A DNA stretch of 64,000 bases, taken from the NCBI GenBank assembly GCA_030765065.1, contig CM060990.1, positions 213,629,290-213,693,289 on the forward strand. The letters run 5' to 3'. The stretch comes from Deroplatys truncata (lineage: Eukaryota; Arthropoda; Insecta; Mantodea; Mantidae). Numbering within the stretch: position 1 is the first letter of the stretch; each line of letters opens with the position of its first letter. This document shows positions 55,200-64,000 of the stretch, one piece after another. Made by a program: the position numbers and the translations under genes. The notes under the pieces are model-generated. The model did not search any database. It saw only the letters and a program-made list of their open reading frames with translations, and had not been told where the DNA came from.

Positions 55200-57675
55200 G
55201 TGAGTTTGCTATGTACCTACCCTTGGAAGGGCTTTACCATAGGTAGGATGGATTGTTGTAGGGTGACGGTTTGGTGTTGAAGTTGGGGGTGTGATGGGAG
55301 GCAGCTCTATGTTTTTACAGACTCCTCAGTGGCTGCCGTTTCAGGAACAGCGCCAGTGCCCTGCTCCGCTGCTGTTCATCTTTTGTTTAAATTTTAATTG
55401 GTTGAATTTTTGTTGATCACTCCCATAGGGGAGGGGGCAGTGAACCCGGTAGCGTCGATATTGACGTTCTTGAGGTAAGTAGTCCCCCAGGGATCTGAAA
55501 GCGCGTTCTCATGGTAACTCAATTTGCCGTAAAATTTTGTTGCCCGGTATTTAATCACTTTCTCCACATATGGTAGGGCCGAGGCCTCATGTAGTAGCCT
55601 GACTGGAAAGCGACGACAGACAGAATAGATGGACCGAAGTCCCCTATTCTGAATCCGCTGAAGCCAGAGAAGCCAGGAATCTGCTGCCATGCCCCACACC
55701 TCACAGGCGAAGAGCATCAGAAGTAATATGAGCTTTGTAAAGGTGTAACTTTAAGTGAACCGACATGTTGGAAGCCAGAACCGGATATAAGGCGGCTACC
55801 GCCCCCTTAGCCATGTTCGTTGTTCCCTGCACGTGTTCACGAAAGGTTAGGCCCTTATCTAGAGTGACACCTAAATAGCGTATGGAATTCCCTCACTCTA
55901 TCCTTTGACCCCGATAGGTGAAGGTTGGTCTGTCTGGAGCGGGGATTCTTCTCTTGGCGAGCAGGACAGCTTGGCTTTTGCCCGGATTCACGGACATCCG
56001 CCACTGTCTGCGCCAGAGTTCAACGAGATGGAGGTGTCGTTGTATAGGGTTGAAGGCTCTGAGGATGTGTTTGTTGGTCGTATACAGCAGGACGTCATCA
56101 GCAAACTGGGCCATATTGACGACCTGCACCACTGGAAAATCTGCCATGTACAGACTAAACAGTGTGGGAGATAGCACAGAGCGTTCGGGGAGTCCGCCTC
56201 GTATGGGTTTTGTGTGGATGTTTTCCCCGCTACTGCTACTATAAAGGAGCGTTGGTGTAGGAAACTGTGTAAGATGTTGATAATTTGTCTGTGTAGACCA
56301 AGCTGAATCAGTTTATATAGGAGACCCTCATGCCAGGTCGTAGAGAAGACCTTCTCCACGTCCAGAGACACCGCAGGAGTGAAGACCCTGTCCTGGAAAC
56401 CCAGGGCAGCAGCCTCCACCACCCGCAGTAGCTGCTGGGTGATCTAGTGCCCAGGACGAAAACCAAACTGATGGGTTGGGATGGCTTGAATGTCAGCCAG
56501 TAGTGGCGACAAGCGGTGTAGTATGAGCCTCTCAAAAACTTTTGAGAGAGTGGGTAGGAGGCTGATGGAGCGGTAACTGGAGGGAAGAGCCGGATCCTTA
56601 CCAGGTTTCGGAATGCACAACACCCGGGCCACCTTCCACTCGCGTGGAAAATGTCCCAAGGTGATGCACATGTTGAAAACCTTGGTAAGGAAGAGTACAG
56701 CTCTTGGGAAGGTTGCGGAGCATGGCGGGGGTCAGCCCGTCCTGTCCGCAAGTCTTTTTCGTATTGAGACTCCGGAGTGCTTCTTGGACTTCACTAGGGC
56801 GGATGATTGAAAGGGGATTCTCCGCTCCATCAGGACGCAACCGCAAATAGCGATCCAGCTCCTGATGGACGCGGGCAATAAATTCGGCGTCCTGAGGGTC
56901 ATCTCTGGGCCTACAGTTGTCCTCAATATAGTTAGCAAGTACATTTGCTTTGGCTATGGGTTCGTATACAAGACCTAGGTTACCTTGAAGCGGGGAGTGG
57001 TATTGGTTGCGTTGGCGACGGAGGTTTTTAGCTATCCGCCAAACGTCACCACCGTCGAGGTTCTGACGGGCCATCGTGGCCTCCCACGCATTTACTCTGT
57101 GATCACGCAGTCGGTCACGGACCTCTCGGCGAAGTTGCCGCAGAAGCTCTCAATTGTGGGGCGTTCGGTGGCGCTGGTATAGCCTTCGGGCTGCCCAGGA
57201 GCGGCGGATAAGGAGTTCAAGGTCCAGTGGTAGGAGGTCAAGATGAGGTGTTAGGATGGTGAGGTTATGAACCGTTCGCACCACTGTGGTTTTGAAGGAT
57301 TTGACTGCTGTCTCTAGGGAAGGGATATCCATAATCCTGGGGTTAGGCGTGATTGTTGCGTATAGGCAACCCTAACGCAGTCCCAATCAATTTCTTTGGT
57401 ATGACCAGAAAAATCGTTACTGGCAACTCGTGTGTTGATCTCTGTCAACACGGCGTTGTGGTCGGAATGGAGCGCTGAGAGTGATGTGAGCGTGAGATGA
57501 TAAGGGTAGTGTTTGATGTTCGCAAAGTCAATGACAGAGGGTAGTCCTCGACCTTGCGGATGATGGGTGGGTTGCCAGGGACCCAGTACTCGAAGCTGTG
57601 GGTCTCTATCTATCATGCGAATCAATGCGTTGCGTCTTGGATCCGCACGAGGGCCTGAATGCCAAGCTTCGTCTT
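55200..57675 (-). pseudogene. Jockey-type LINE family 2, copy D, 5'-truncated ORF2
   Basis: Read on the minus strand from about 57672, the endonuclease end (AWHSG, GRGLPSVIDFANIKH, LHSDHNAVLTEI) opens the copy. The linker and RT follow: WRIAKNLRRQRNQYHSPLQG (57038-56980), KTCGQDGLTPAMLRNLP (about 56760-56710), SYRSISLLPTLSKVFERLIL, HQFGFRPGH, SLDVEKVFSTTWHEGL and QFADDVLLYT, so FADD is kept. LLFACEVWGMAADSW lies near 55715-55670 and the stop is at 55394, followed by about 190 bp of 3' UTR. Frameshifts near 56640, 56450, 56170 and 55870. The upstream edge near 57675 is host-like AT-rich DNA. Confidence 0.85.
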
Positions 57676-58940
57676 GTGTTTTTAGGCATCCACTTTTATA
57701 TACTTCTAATGATTGCTTAATAGATTTTCTTGTACACTGGTATAGGAACATTTGTGTTTTTCTGTTGTCCCTTATATAATTTGCTTTTATATTTAAAATT
57801 AAACGCACCTTCACGGTTTTGACTTTACTATCAAACTTTTTTTTAATGATTGCGTAAGTAACGATCACATAATAGAATTATATTGAAATACAGTCCTAGT
57901 CTCGCGATTGTATAGTATTTTTAAAATTCTAACATACTCTTTGTAAAAGTCTTAAAATTATAACCTGTCAGTTCATATAAGAATTCATGATTCAAGGAAC
58001 GCGGTGGCACGAACCAGATGTCAATATAGCTTACAAAAGCAAACACAAAAAAATTATATATGTCCGCTATTGTAGCGGGAAATGGTTGGTCGACTCTTGC
58101 AGCTTGCTCTTGTAGTGTTCTTCTTCCTCGGCTAGTGATGCTCGTTGGTAGTTCAGCATTCCATTCCTATCTAATTGCTAAGTTTCTTTAATCTCAGGTT
58201 CTAGTGGGTGAGGCAAGTTAAAAATACACTGCAAGTTTTCCCTTTATAACTGATGTTTATTTCCTTGTTCAAATAAATATGGGCGGCTAGCTTTTCCCAT
58301 TTACTTTATTCCACCACTTGAATATTTATCAGGAGCCTATCTATCTTCACACGCATCCCCACCCTTATATGCACCCACGTGCATCTGTAGCACTTTGCGT
58401 TGGCGTGACTTCTTGTTGCGCTGAACTGGTAATAAGTAAGAGTGCCCCCTCGGCAAAATCTGGTCTTATAATGGGCGGCTTACCCACGCTGTCCTCTACG
58501 TTTGAAAATGTAACGATGCTTGCCATTGGCCCTCAGGCCGCGTTACCCAAGCATGTATGAAAATATGAGGTTTCAGAAACTTGCGCCTCAGCGCCATCAT
58601 GTAGCGTCATACCACTCTGTGCCAGGCACGGTCGTTATGAGTTCCAGGAATTCCCATTCATGTAGCTAGCTCGCCCGTTGCTTACAAATAGCTCTGTAAA
58701 AAGTTACATGTTTAATGTTTTAACATTCAGTGAATTAAATTATTGCTATACAATTCTTATGTGTATGGTTCCCCTTTCATATATGTATTTATGAAATTAT
58801 TAAATGGTTATATTTCCTATTCTTATCTGATTTTTCTGTCGATACATTACCCTGATGATTTTCCTGCGATAGGAATATAATTATATATGTTTGTTTTATT
58901 GTAAATACTTAGGGTGGAGTTCTTAAACGTTCCTAAAATA
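57676..58940. other. AT-rich non-coding DNA
   Basis: Nothing recognisable. The 80-codon frame at 58318-58560 has no motif I can name. Confidence 0.45.
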
Positions 58941-58948
58941 CGCTCTTA

Positions 58949-59047
58949 AGGCTTCCTTCGTTAAGGACGTAATTAGAAATGTACCTCCCTTAAATGTGAA
59001 ATCGTATTCTTGTAGTTTCCTTACGGTTACCTTAACGAAGGAAAGAA
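58949..59047. repeat. Inverted repeat, ~100 bp
   Basis: CTTCCTTCGTTAAGG (about 58951-58965) pairs with CCTTAACGAAGGAAAG (about 59031-59046). It could be part of a small DNA element next to the Myb/SANT-like frame. Confidence 0.5.
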
Positions 59048-59351
59048 CCAAAAATCTCCTTCTACTGCCGGAAAAAGTCGGCATCCAAATAAAGATAAAT
59101 ATTCGCACGTATTAATCGTAAAATTAATACAATGCATAAATAATTACTTTGGTATAATAAATACCTTCATAGTTTGATGACATTATGCATTCTAATTAAA
59201 ATTTGTTTCTAATAGCACACTACATTTGGGTAGATTAGGAATGGAAGTTTAAAGGAAAATTAGTTTATGTTGGCAACAAAAGCAACGTGCTAGCACGGTC
59301 CCGCGCTTCTCGCGTATCTATAGTCAGCGTGTTCTTGTAATTGTGTTTGAA

Positions 59352-59558
59352 ATGGAAAAGAAGCGATTTTCAGAACAAGAAAAGGACTTTCTATTGCATC
59401 TTATAAACAAACACAAGAGTGTAGTGGAGAATAAAGAAACAGATGGGCAACACTTCAAGAAAAACGCAAAGCCTGGACCGAGATATAAGGACGGTTCAAT
59501 TGCGAATCGGACCATTTGGAGGTTAGTTACCCATTCCTGCTTTTTAACTCCACATTAA
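59352..59558 (+). CDS. Possible Myb/SANT (zeste-like) DNA-binding exon
   Basis: From ATG 59352, the frame reads MEKKRFSEQEKDFLLHLINK, then HKSVVENKETDG. This is the start of the Myb/SANT-like domain found in insect zeste-type regulatory proteins and in Harbinger Myb-like proteins (helix with F-x2-E, LL-x-L-x3-H/Y, ENK-x-TDG). The continuation (KPGPRYKDGSIANRTIW) leaves the pattern, and a GAG|GTTAGT donor-like site lies at about 59521. It could be a first exon or a retained fragment of a transposon protein. The TAA falls at 59556. No downstream exon was recognised. Confidence 0.45.
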   Translation: MEKKRFSEQEKDFLLHLINKHKSVVENKETDGQHFKKNAKPGPRYKDGSIANRTIWRLVTHSCFLTPH

Positions 59559-59939
59559 ACAGTTCTTGGTTTCTTTTGTCTGGTTTTTTTTCGTTAATGT
59601 GAAGAGTCAGTTATTACCTTCTGGGCGAAACTGCCTTACTTTGACCGACCTATATTAGGTATAAGGAAGTGAATAAATTACCTTAGGAGTGAGTTTAGAA
59701 CATGATGTGGTCTCTTCTATATCTGGTGCCCACCTCCAGCAATCCAGCAATCGAGAACAGGTCGCCCAGGTTCACCTGGGCGGAATATAATCGCCACAAT
59801 ACCTAGCCGCGTACGCGGCTTTACCTGTGCGATAAAGGAAGTTAAAAGAATATACACAAGCTTTTGATGTTTGTCAATCTGTCATGGGCGGGGTTTAGCT
59901 TTGTGCACTACCATTGGCTGGGTCTCGGTGTTCTCTCAT
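59559..59939. other. Non-coding DNA
   Basis: Two short GC-rich hairpins (GCCCAGGTTCACCTGGGC near 59763; CCGCGTACGCGG near 59806). Nothing else was seen. Confidence 0.4.
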
Positions 59940-60184
59940 GGGCGGACTAGCGACCATGTGGTGACCAGGCCCAATGCTGCTTAACTTGGGCGACCGCTTG
60001 TGTGGTCGTCAAGTTAAGCAGGCCGGCATGGCAGCAAAGCAAGTTGGGAATGCTAGGTAATGGGATTGGGGTACTCAAGTTGGCGGCAGGGCGGGTCGCT
60101 GCTAGATGGTCACTCATCCAGCTAGCGACCGGGCCCAATGCTGCTTAACTTGGGGAAGTTTGCGAAATGAGGGATTGGCAGACC
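59940..60184 (-). other. 3' region of LINE copy E with direct repeats and a hairpin
   Basis: CTAGCGACC...GGCCCAATGCTGCTTAACTT occurs twice, near 59947-59988 and 60121-60155. The first copy folds with GTCGTCAAGTTAAGC into a hairpin (GCTTAACTT / AAGTTAAGC stem, 59980-60020). The stop codon of ORF2 lies at 60185. Confidence 0.6.
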
Positions 60185-62885
60185 TCAGCCTCGGGGGCCC
60201 AAGCCGTCCTTCGGCAACCGGTAGCTCTTCCTCCGCCTTGGCGCCTTGTGGTCGTAGCGGCCCAAAGAGTTGACCAGCTGATTGGTGTGGTAGGTGAGTT
60301 TCGTGTACATGGTGGGGGTTCTCTCCCGTACCACGTCCACGATGTATGGGAGACCGGAATGGGTGTGTAGGATGTGTGACGGGAACCTACGCCCGGTATC
60401 ATAGATCATCCGAAGCTTCCTGTTCTGAACGGTTTGCAGCCTGCGGATGGTGGTCGCTGCCGCCGATCCCCAGACCTCGCAGCCGTACAGAATTAGGGGC
60501 GGGATGATCGCCTGATAGAGGCGTAGTTTGAGGCGTATGGGCATTGTGGAGCGGAATACAGGGTACAGCTGCCTAAGCGCGGAGTGGCCGAAGTCGACCT
60601 TTGCCCTGACATGTGGCGCGAAAGTGAGGCCGCGGTCGAGCGTGACTCCGAGGTATTTGGCTGAGGTAACCCAGGGGATTCTCCTCCGCCGCAACCTCAG
60701 AGGCCGCTCGGGCCGCCACCGACGGATCTTCGCCAGGAAAAGCACAGAGCTCTTCCCCGGGCTGATGGCCATCCTCCACTTTTCGCTCCACCTGCCAATG
60801 GCTCGGAGCTGTCGCTGTAGTGGAGGGAAACAGAATCGGGCATTCTTGTTCTGTGCCATTATGAGGGCATCGTCGGCATATTGGCACGTAACAGTCCTGG
60901 GTTCCGTGGGGAAGTCCGACATGTAGGCCGCGAAGAGAAGTGGGGACAGTACACTGCCTTCCGGGACTCCAGCGGCTATGGGACGGACTGAGGAAACCTT
61001 CCCCTCCACTCTCACCCTGAATGTGCGATCCCGGAGGAAACTGCTTATCAGGGCAAGATAGGCGGGAGGGATGTCTGACTCCTTGAGTTTGTACAAAAGG
61101 CCTTGGTGCCACGTTGTGGCAAAGGCCTTCTCTACGTCCAGCAGCACTGCTATGGTCTTGAAGTTCTCCTGGAAGCCCAGGGAGGCCTTCTCGGCCAGTC
61201 GCAGTAACTGCAGGGTTGTGGAGTGCCCATGGCGAAAACCAAACTGATGGTCCGGGAGGAGCTGCCTTTCCTCAAAGAGAGGTGTGAGGCGGGCAAGGAG
61301 CAACCACTCAAAGACTTTTGAGACGGTTGGGAGTAAGCTGATGGAGCGGTAACTGCATGGAAAGACCGGATCCTTGCCGGGCTTTAAAATGCATACCACC
61401 CGCGCCTCCTTCCAACTAGTTGGAAAGTGACGGAGGTAAAGGCATGCATTGAAAATCCGCGTCAAATGGATGACGGCCTTCTTGGGAAGGTGCTGGAGCA
61501 TGAGCGCCGTGACGCCGTCATGTCCAGGGGATTTGTTCGGGTTGAGTTTTTGGATCTCGGAAGCCACCTGTTTAGGGGTGACTATAGGAAGATGGCGCGG
61601 TTGTGGTTCCTCGTAGAGGTAATCCACAGTCGCTTCCACCAGTTCAGTAAAGTCTTCGTCTTGGGGGTCCTCCCGCGGTTCGAATTGGAGTTCTAGATGG
61701 TCTGCAAACACCGTGGCTTTTTCGCGGGGCTCGAAAGCGAGTCTCCATCGAGTGCCGTGCAGAGGATGCTGGTACTGGGTCTTATCCTTCCTCAAGGATT
61801 TGATTAAACGCCATGGTTTCTTTTCCTGCAGGTTTACGGTCTCCATTGTTCTTTCCCAGGCCACCTTCCTGTGCACACGGAGCAGTCGCCTTGCCAGGTT
61901 TTTGAACCGCTGGTATACTGCCCCTATCCTGGGATGGCGGAAATGCTGCCATAGCTTCCGTACAGTTGCCTTGGCTTTTAGCAGCTGCCGGAGTTCGTTA
62001 AGAATGGTTCTCGGGTTGGGGATGTCAGACGGGATGCGGTGGGTGTGTGCACGTACGGCATTCAGGATCTGTTGGGAGAAGTCTGCCGCCGCCGCTTCCA
62101 GCGCATCCATGGAGTCGATACGTGGCCGCGGGTCGACAGACCGGTTCAGTTCTTGGACGGCTGCATCCCAGTCGACCTCGTTTACCCAGTCTGGGCTGAC
62201 CAGTGCTGGCATTGAAACGTTGGAATCCACCAGGACAGGGTCATGGTCGGAATCCAGCTCGTTTACCGCCGAGAGCTCTAGATGGAATTGAATGTTTTTG
62301 GTGATCATGATGTCGAGAATATCCGGCCTGCCGCGGGCCGGATAAAACGTAGGCCCTCTCGGTCCGTGCGCGATTAGGCTTGGGTCTCCGCTGATGAGGC
62401 GGTAGAGTCCGCGGCCTTTCTGGTTAACCGTGCGGCTGTGCCAGAGCCCGTGCTTCGCGTTGAGGTCTCCTGCAATGCAAACCACTGGGTGTAGGTTGAG
62501 TAGGGTTCGATAATCTGCTTCACAGAAGCGATGGTCTGGAGGGTCACAAACCGCTATCAGCAATGTGTCTAGCCCGCCAATGGCAAGCCGAATGGCACAG
62601 GCTTCCACATGCTGTAGTGGTGGGAGAGGGAAGGGTGTATGCGTGATATGATTTTTGATGAATATAGCTGTACCGCCCCCCCAGTCGGCCGACCCGATCA
62701 TGCCGATGGATGACGTAACTTGGCAGCGAGAAGTTAGTACCAGCAATCAAGTGTGTTTCACAGACCATTAGAATATCAATTCCGTAGGAGGTAACAAACT
62801 CAAGTACTCTGGGGTAATGCCCCCTTATTCCGTTAGCGTTCCAGAACGCAGCTCGTAATGGCCTCCGGACAAGTCTGGCAGCCAT
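60185..62885 (-). pseudogene. Jockey-type LINE family 2, copy E ORF2 (~900 aa), one frameshift
   Basis: The start MAARLVRRPLRAAFWNANGI (62885) opens the endonuclease: NANGIRGHY, LMVCETHLI. A +1-type frame change near 62690 leads into ADWGGGTAIFIKNH, AGDLNAKHGLWHS, PDILDIM and ELDSDHDPVLVD. The remaining 853-codon frame is uninterrupted. The RT carries NKSPGHDGVTALML, SYRSISLLPTVSKVFEWLLL, QFGFRHGHSTTLQLLR, LLDVEKAFATTWHQ, AAGVPEGSVLSPLLFAAYMS and QYADDALIM, so all core motifs including YADD are kept. The C-terminal part LILYGCEVWGSAA lies at about residues 755-770 of the long frame. G+C is much higher than in the surroundings. With one frame error this is the best-preserved RT of the window. 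Confidence 0.9.
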
Positions 62886-64000
62886 TACGAAGCGGAGTTA
62901 GGGAACAGATGCTCCAGCGTTTCGAGCATGACTTGGTGCTTTTGAATGGGGCTTAACTGCGGGTTAGCGAGTTGCAGCTTGCAGTTTCGTAGCGCAGGTA
63001 GGGCCTTTTTGATGAGGTCGCCAAACCACAGGGATAGGGCCCGGAATTATTCTAAATCTGTTTGGGAAATGGTGTCCCCAAAGCCTGCAATGGAGGCCGG
63101 TGTTGTTGCCGGGAGCGCCGGTGTATCTGGCACGGCAGTGGCCGGTTTTTTGGGCACTGCCGCGGTCGTTGGTGGTATAGGTGCCGTCACTGTAGGCGGG
63201 GCTTGGGGCTGTTGAGTAGCCGGGGCCTGTGATTGGCCCGGCATAGTTGTAGATGCAGGACCTTTGTTGTGTTTCTTCTTCTTGTTTTTCTTCTGTGGTT
63301 TCGTTCGTTGTTGCTGTTCTGTAGGTTGTTCCGGCTGTGGCACTTCCTCGGGTGATGTCGCCGTCGTCGCCGCAGTGGTACTCGGCGTTTCTACTGGTCT
63401 CTCCCTAGAGGCCGAAGCTCCTCCCGCTCCTTGGAGCGTCGTCTCGGCCTTCTTGAGAGCGGCCGCAAAGGAGACTCCCGGTCGGACTGTAGCCGGGGCC
63501 GGTGCTCCTTGTCGGCGGCTCTCAATGATCCGCTGCCTCGCCACGCAGCCCTTGTAGACACTGACGTGGTCCTGGCGGCAGTTAGCGCATGTCTTCTCCT
63601 CGGGTGCCTTTTCGCAATCCCGCAGAAGATGGGGTCCAGCACAGCGCAGGCATGCAAGCTTGCGCTCACACGCCAGCTGGAGTGATGGAAGCCCATGCAT
63701 CTGTGGCATTGCACATGTCCACCTTGGCCGTAAAAACGTTCAACCTTTACGACCGTGTGGAACAGCACCCTAACAGCGTCAATGGGCTGGTTCTCCTCGC
63801 CAGGGACCTTGTCCACAACGACGAGGTAGAGGGGCATCGGAACTTTGACCGGACCTTCCTCGGTAACAATGGTCTTCCTGAGCTGTGCCACAGCCGAAAC
63901 AGCAATGTTATGTTCTTTAAGAGCGCAGCCCTGACGTCGTCCGGCTGGCACTCTGAGTCCAGGTCCCTAATCACCCGGCGCTCCATATGTGGGCGTTGCG
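62885..64000 (-). pseudogene. LINE copy E ORF1, Gag-like zinc-knuckle protein, partial and frameshifted
   Basis: It runs off the right window edge. Read on the minus strand: IRDLDSECQPDDVR, then after a frameshift near 63915 ALKEHNIAVSAVAQLRKTIV and VPMPLYLVVVDKVPGEENQP (RNA-binding part). Knuckles follow: CHRCMGFHHSS, a frameshift near 63675, CLRCAGPHLLRDC and CANCRQDHVSVYKGC. A long Ala/Pro/Thr/Lys-rich tail leads to 63047. A third frame change near 63045 leads to LWFGDLIKKALPALRN and the end TAA at 62887-62885. That TAA overlaps the ORF2 ATG as TAATG, the coupling arrangement known from other LINEs. Confidence 0.85.

Noticed and set aside
58318-58560. 80-codon frame
   Set aside because: No motif and no similarity I can name.
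63264-63557. Plus-strand frame rich in Phe/Cys/Val
   Set aside because: Antisense of the Lys/Ala/Pro-rich tail of LINE copy E ORF1.
1-64000. CRISPR array, operons or bacterial promoters
   Set aside because: The window is eukaryotic: no spaced identical short repeats, no operon-like gene order, and only transposon genes.

Overview
This is a gene-poor, AT-rich stretch of a large eukaryotic genome, almost certainly an arthropod and most probably an insect. The evidence is tRNA-derived SINEs, two families of Jockey-type LINE, Penelope-like retroelements, piggyBac, Tc1, hAT-type and unnamed DNA transposons, and long non-coding AT-rich DNA between them. There is no bacterial gene structure. I could not name the species. 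No intact host gene was found. The only host-like traces are a broken bZIP (ATF4-like) segment at 53.2 kb, a possible Myb/SANT (zeste-like) exon at 59.35 kb and a small unassigned ORF at 30.3 kb.

Layout. 0-7.8 kb: AT-rich DNA with one SINE, a fold-back Penelope-like element (PLE1, 3496-5506, 12-bp target duplications) and a 150-bp inverted repeat. 7.8-13.8 kb: a DNA transposon with about 450-470 bp terminal inverted repeats (TIRs) and TATA duplications, carrying a nested piggyBac element bounded by TTAA. 14-17.8 kb: two SINEs, a Gypsy pol relic and tandem copies of a piggyBac-type zinc-finger tail. 19.9-22.7 kb: a 66-bp tandem repeat and a complete SINE with 15-bp duplications. 23-28.7 kb: a second unnamed DNA transposon with arrays of transposase-site-like subterminal repeats, then a hAT-type relic with intron-like gaps. 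30.6-36.2 kb: a full-length 5.6-kb Jockey-type LINE (copy A) with 8-bp target duplications.

38-51.3 kb is a nest. Copy B of the LINE lies on the minus strand and carries a 388-bp MITE and a SINE. A Tc1 relic follows. Copy C on the plus strand carries a SINE and a 3.7-kb insertion, and that insertion holds a second fold-back PLE (PLE2, 13-bp target duplications), which itself contains a SINE-derived palindrome. 55.2-57.7 kb and 59.9-64 kb (both minus) are two copies of a second Jockey-type family. The last is nearly intact and runs off the window end.

Most interesting points. (1) Two unrelated PLEs share one architecture: inverted arms, a one-sided extension of about 40 bp, 12-13 bp target duplications and a hammerhead-ribozyme-like motif in the arms. 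(2) Two DNA transposons from apparently the same poorly named transposase group show long TIRs in one and subterminal repeat arrays in the other. (3) The nesting order gives a relative history of activity. All calls come from reading the sequence by eye; no database search was possible.
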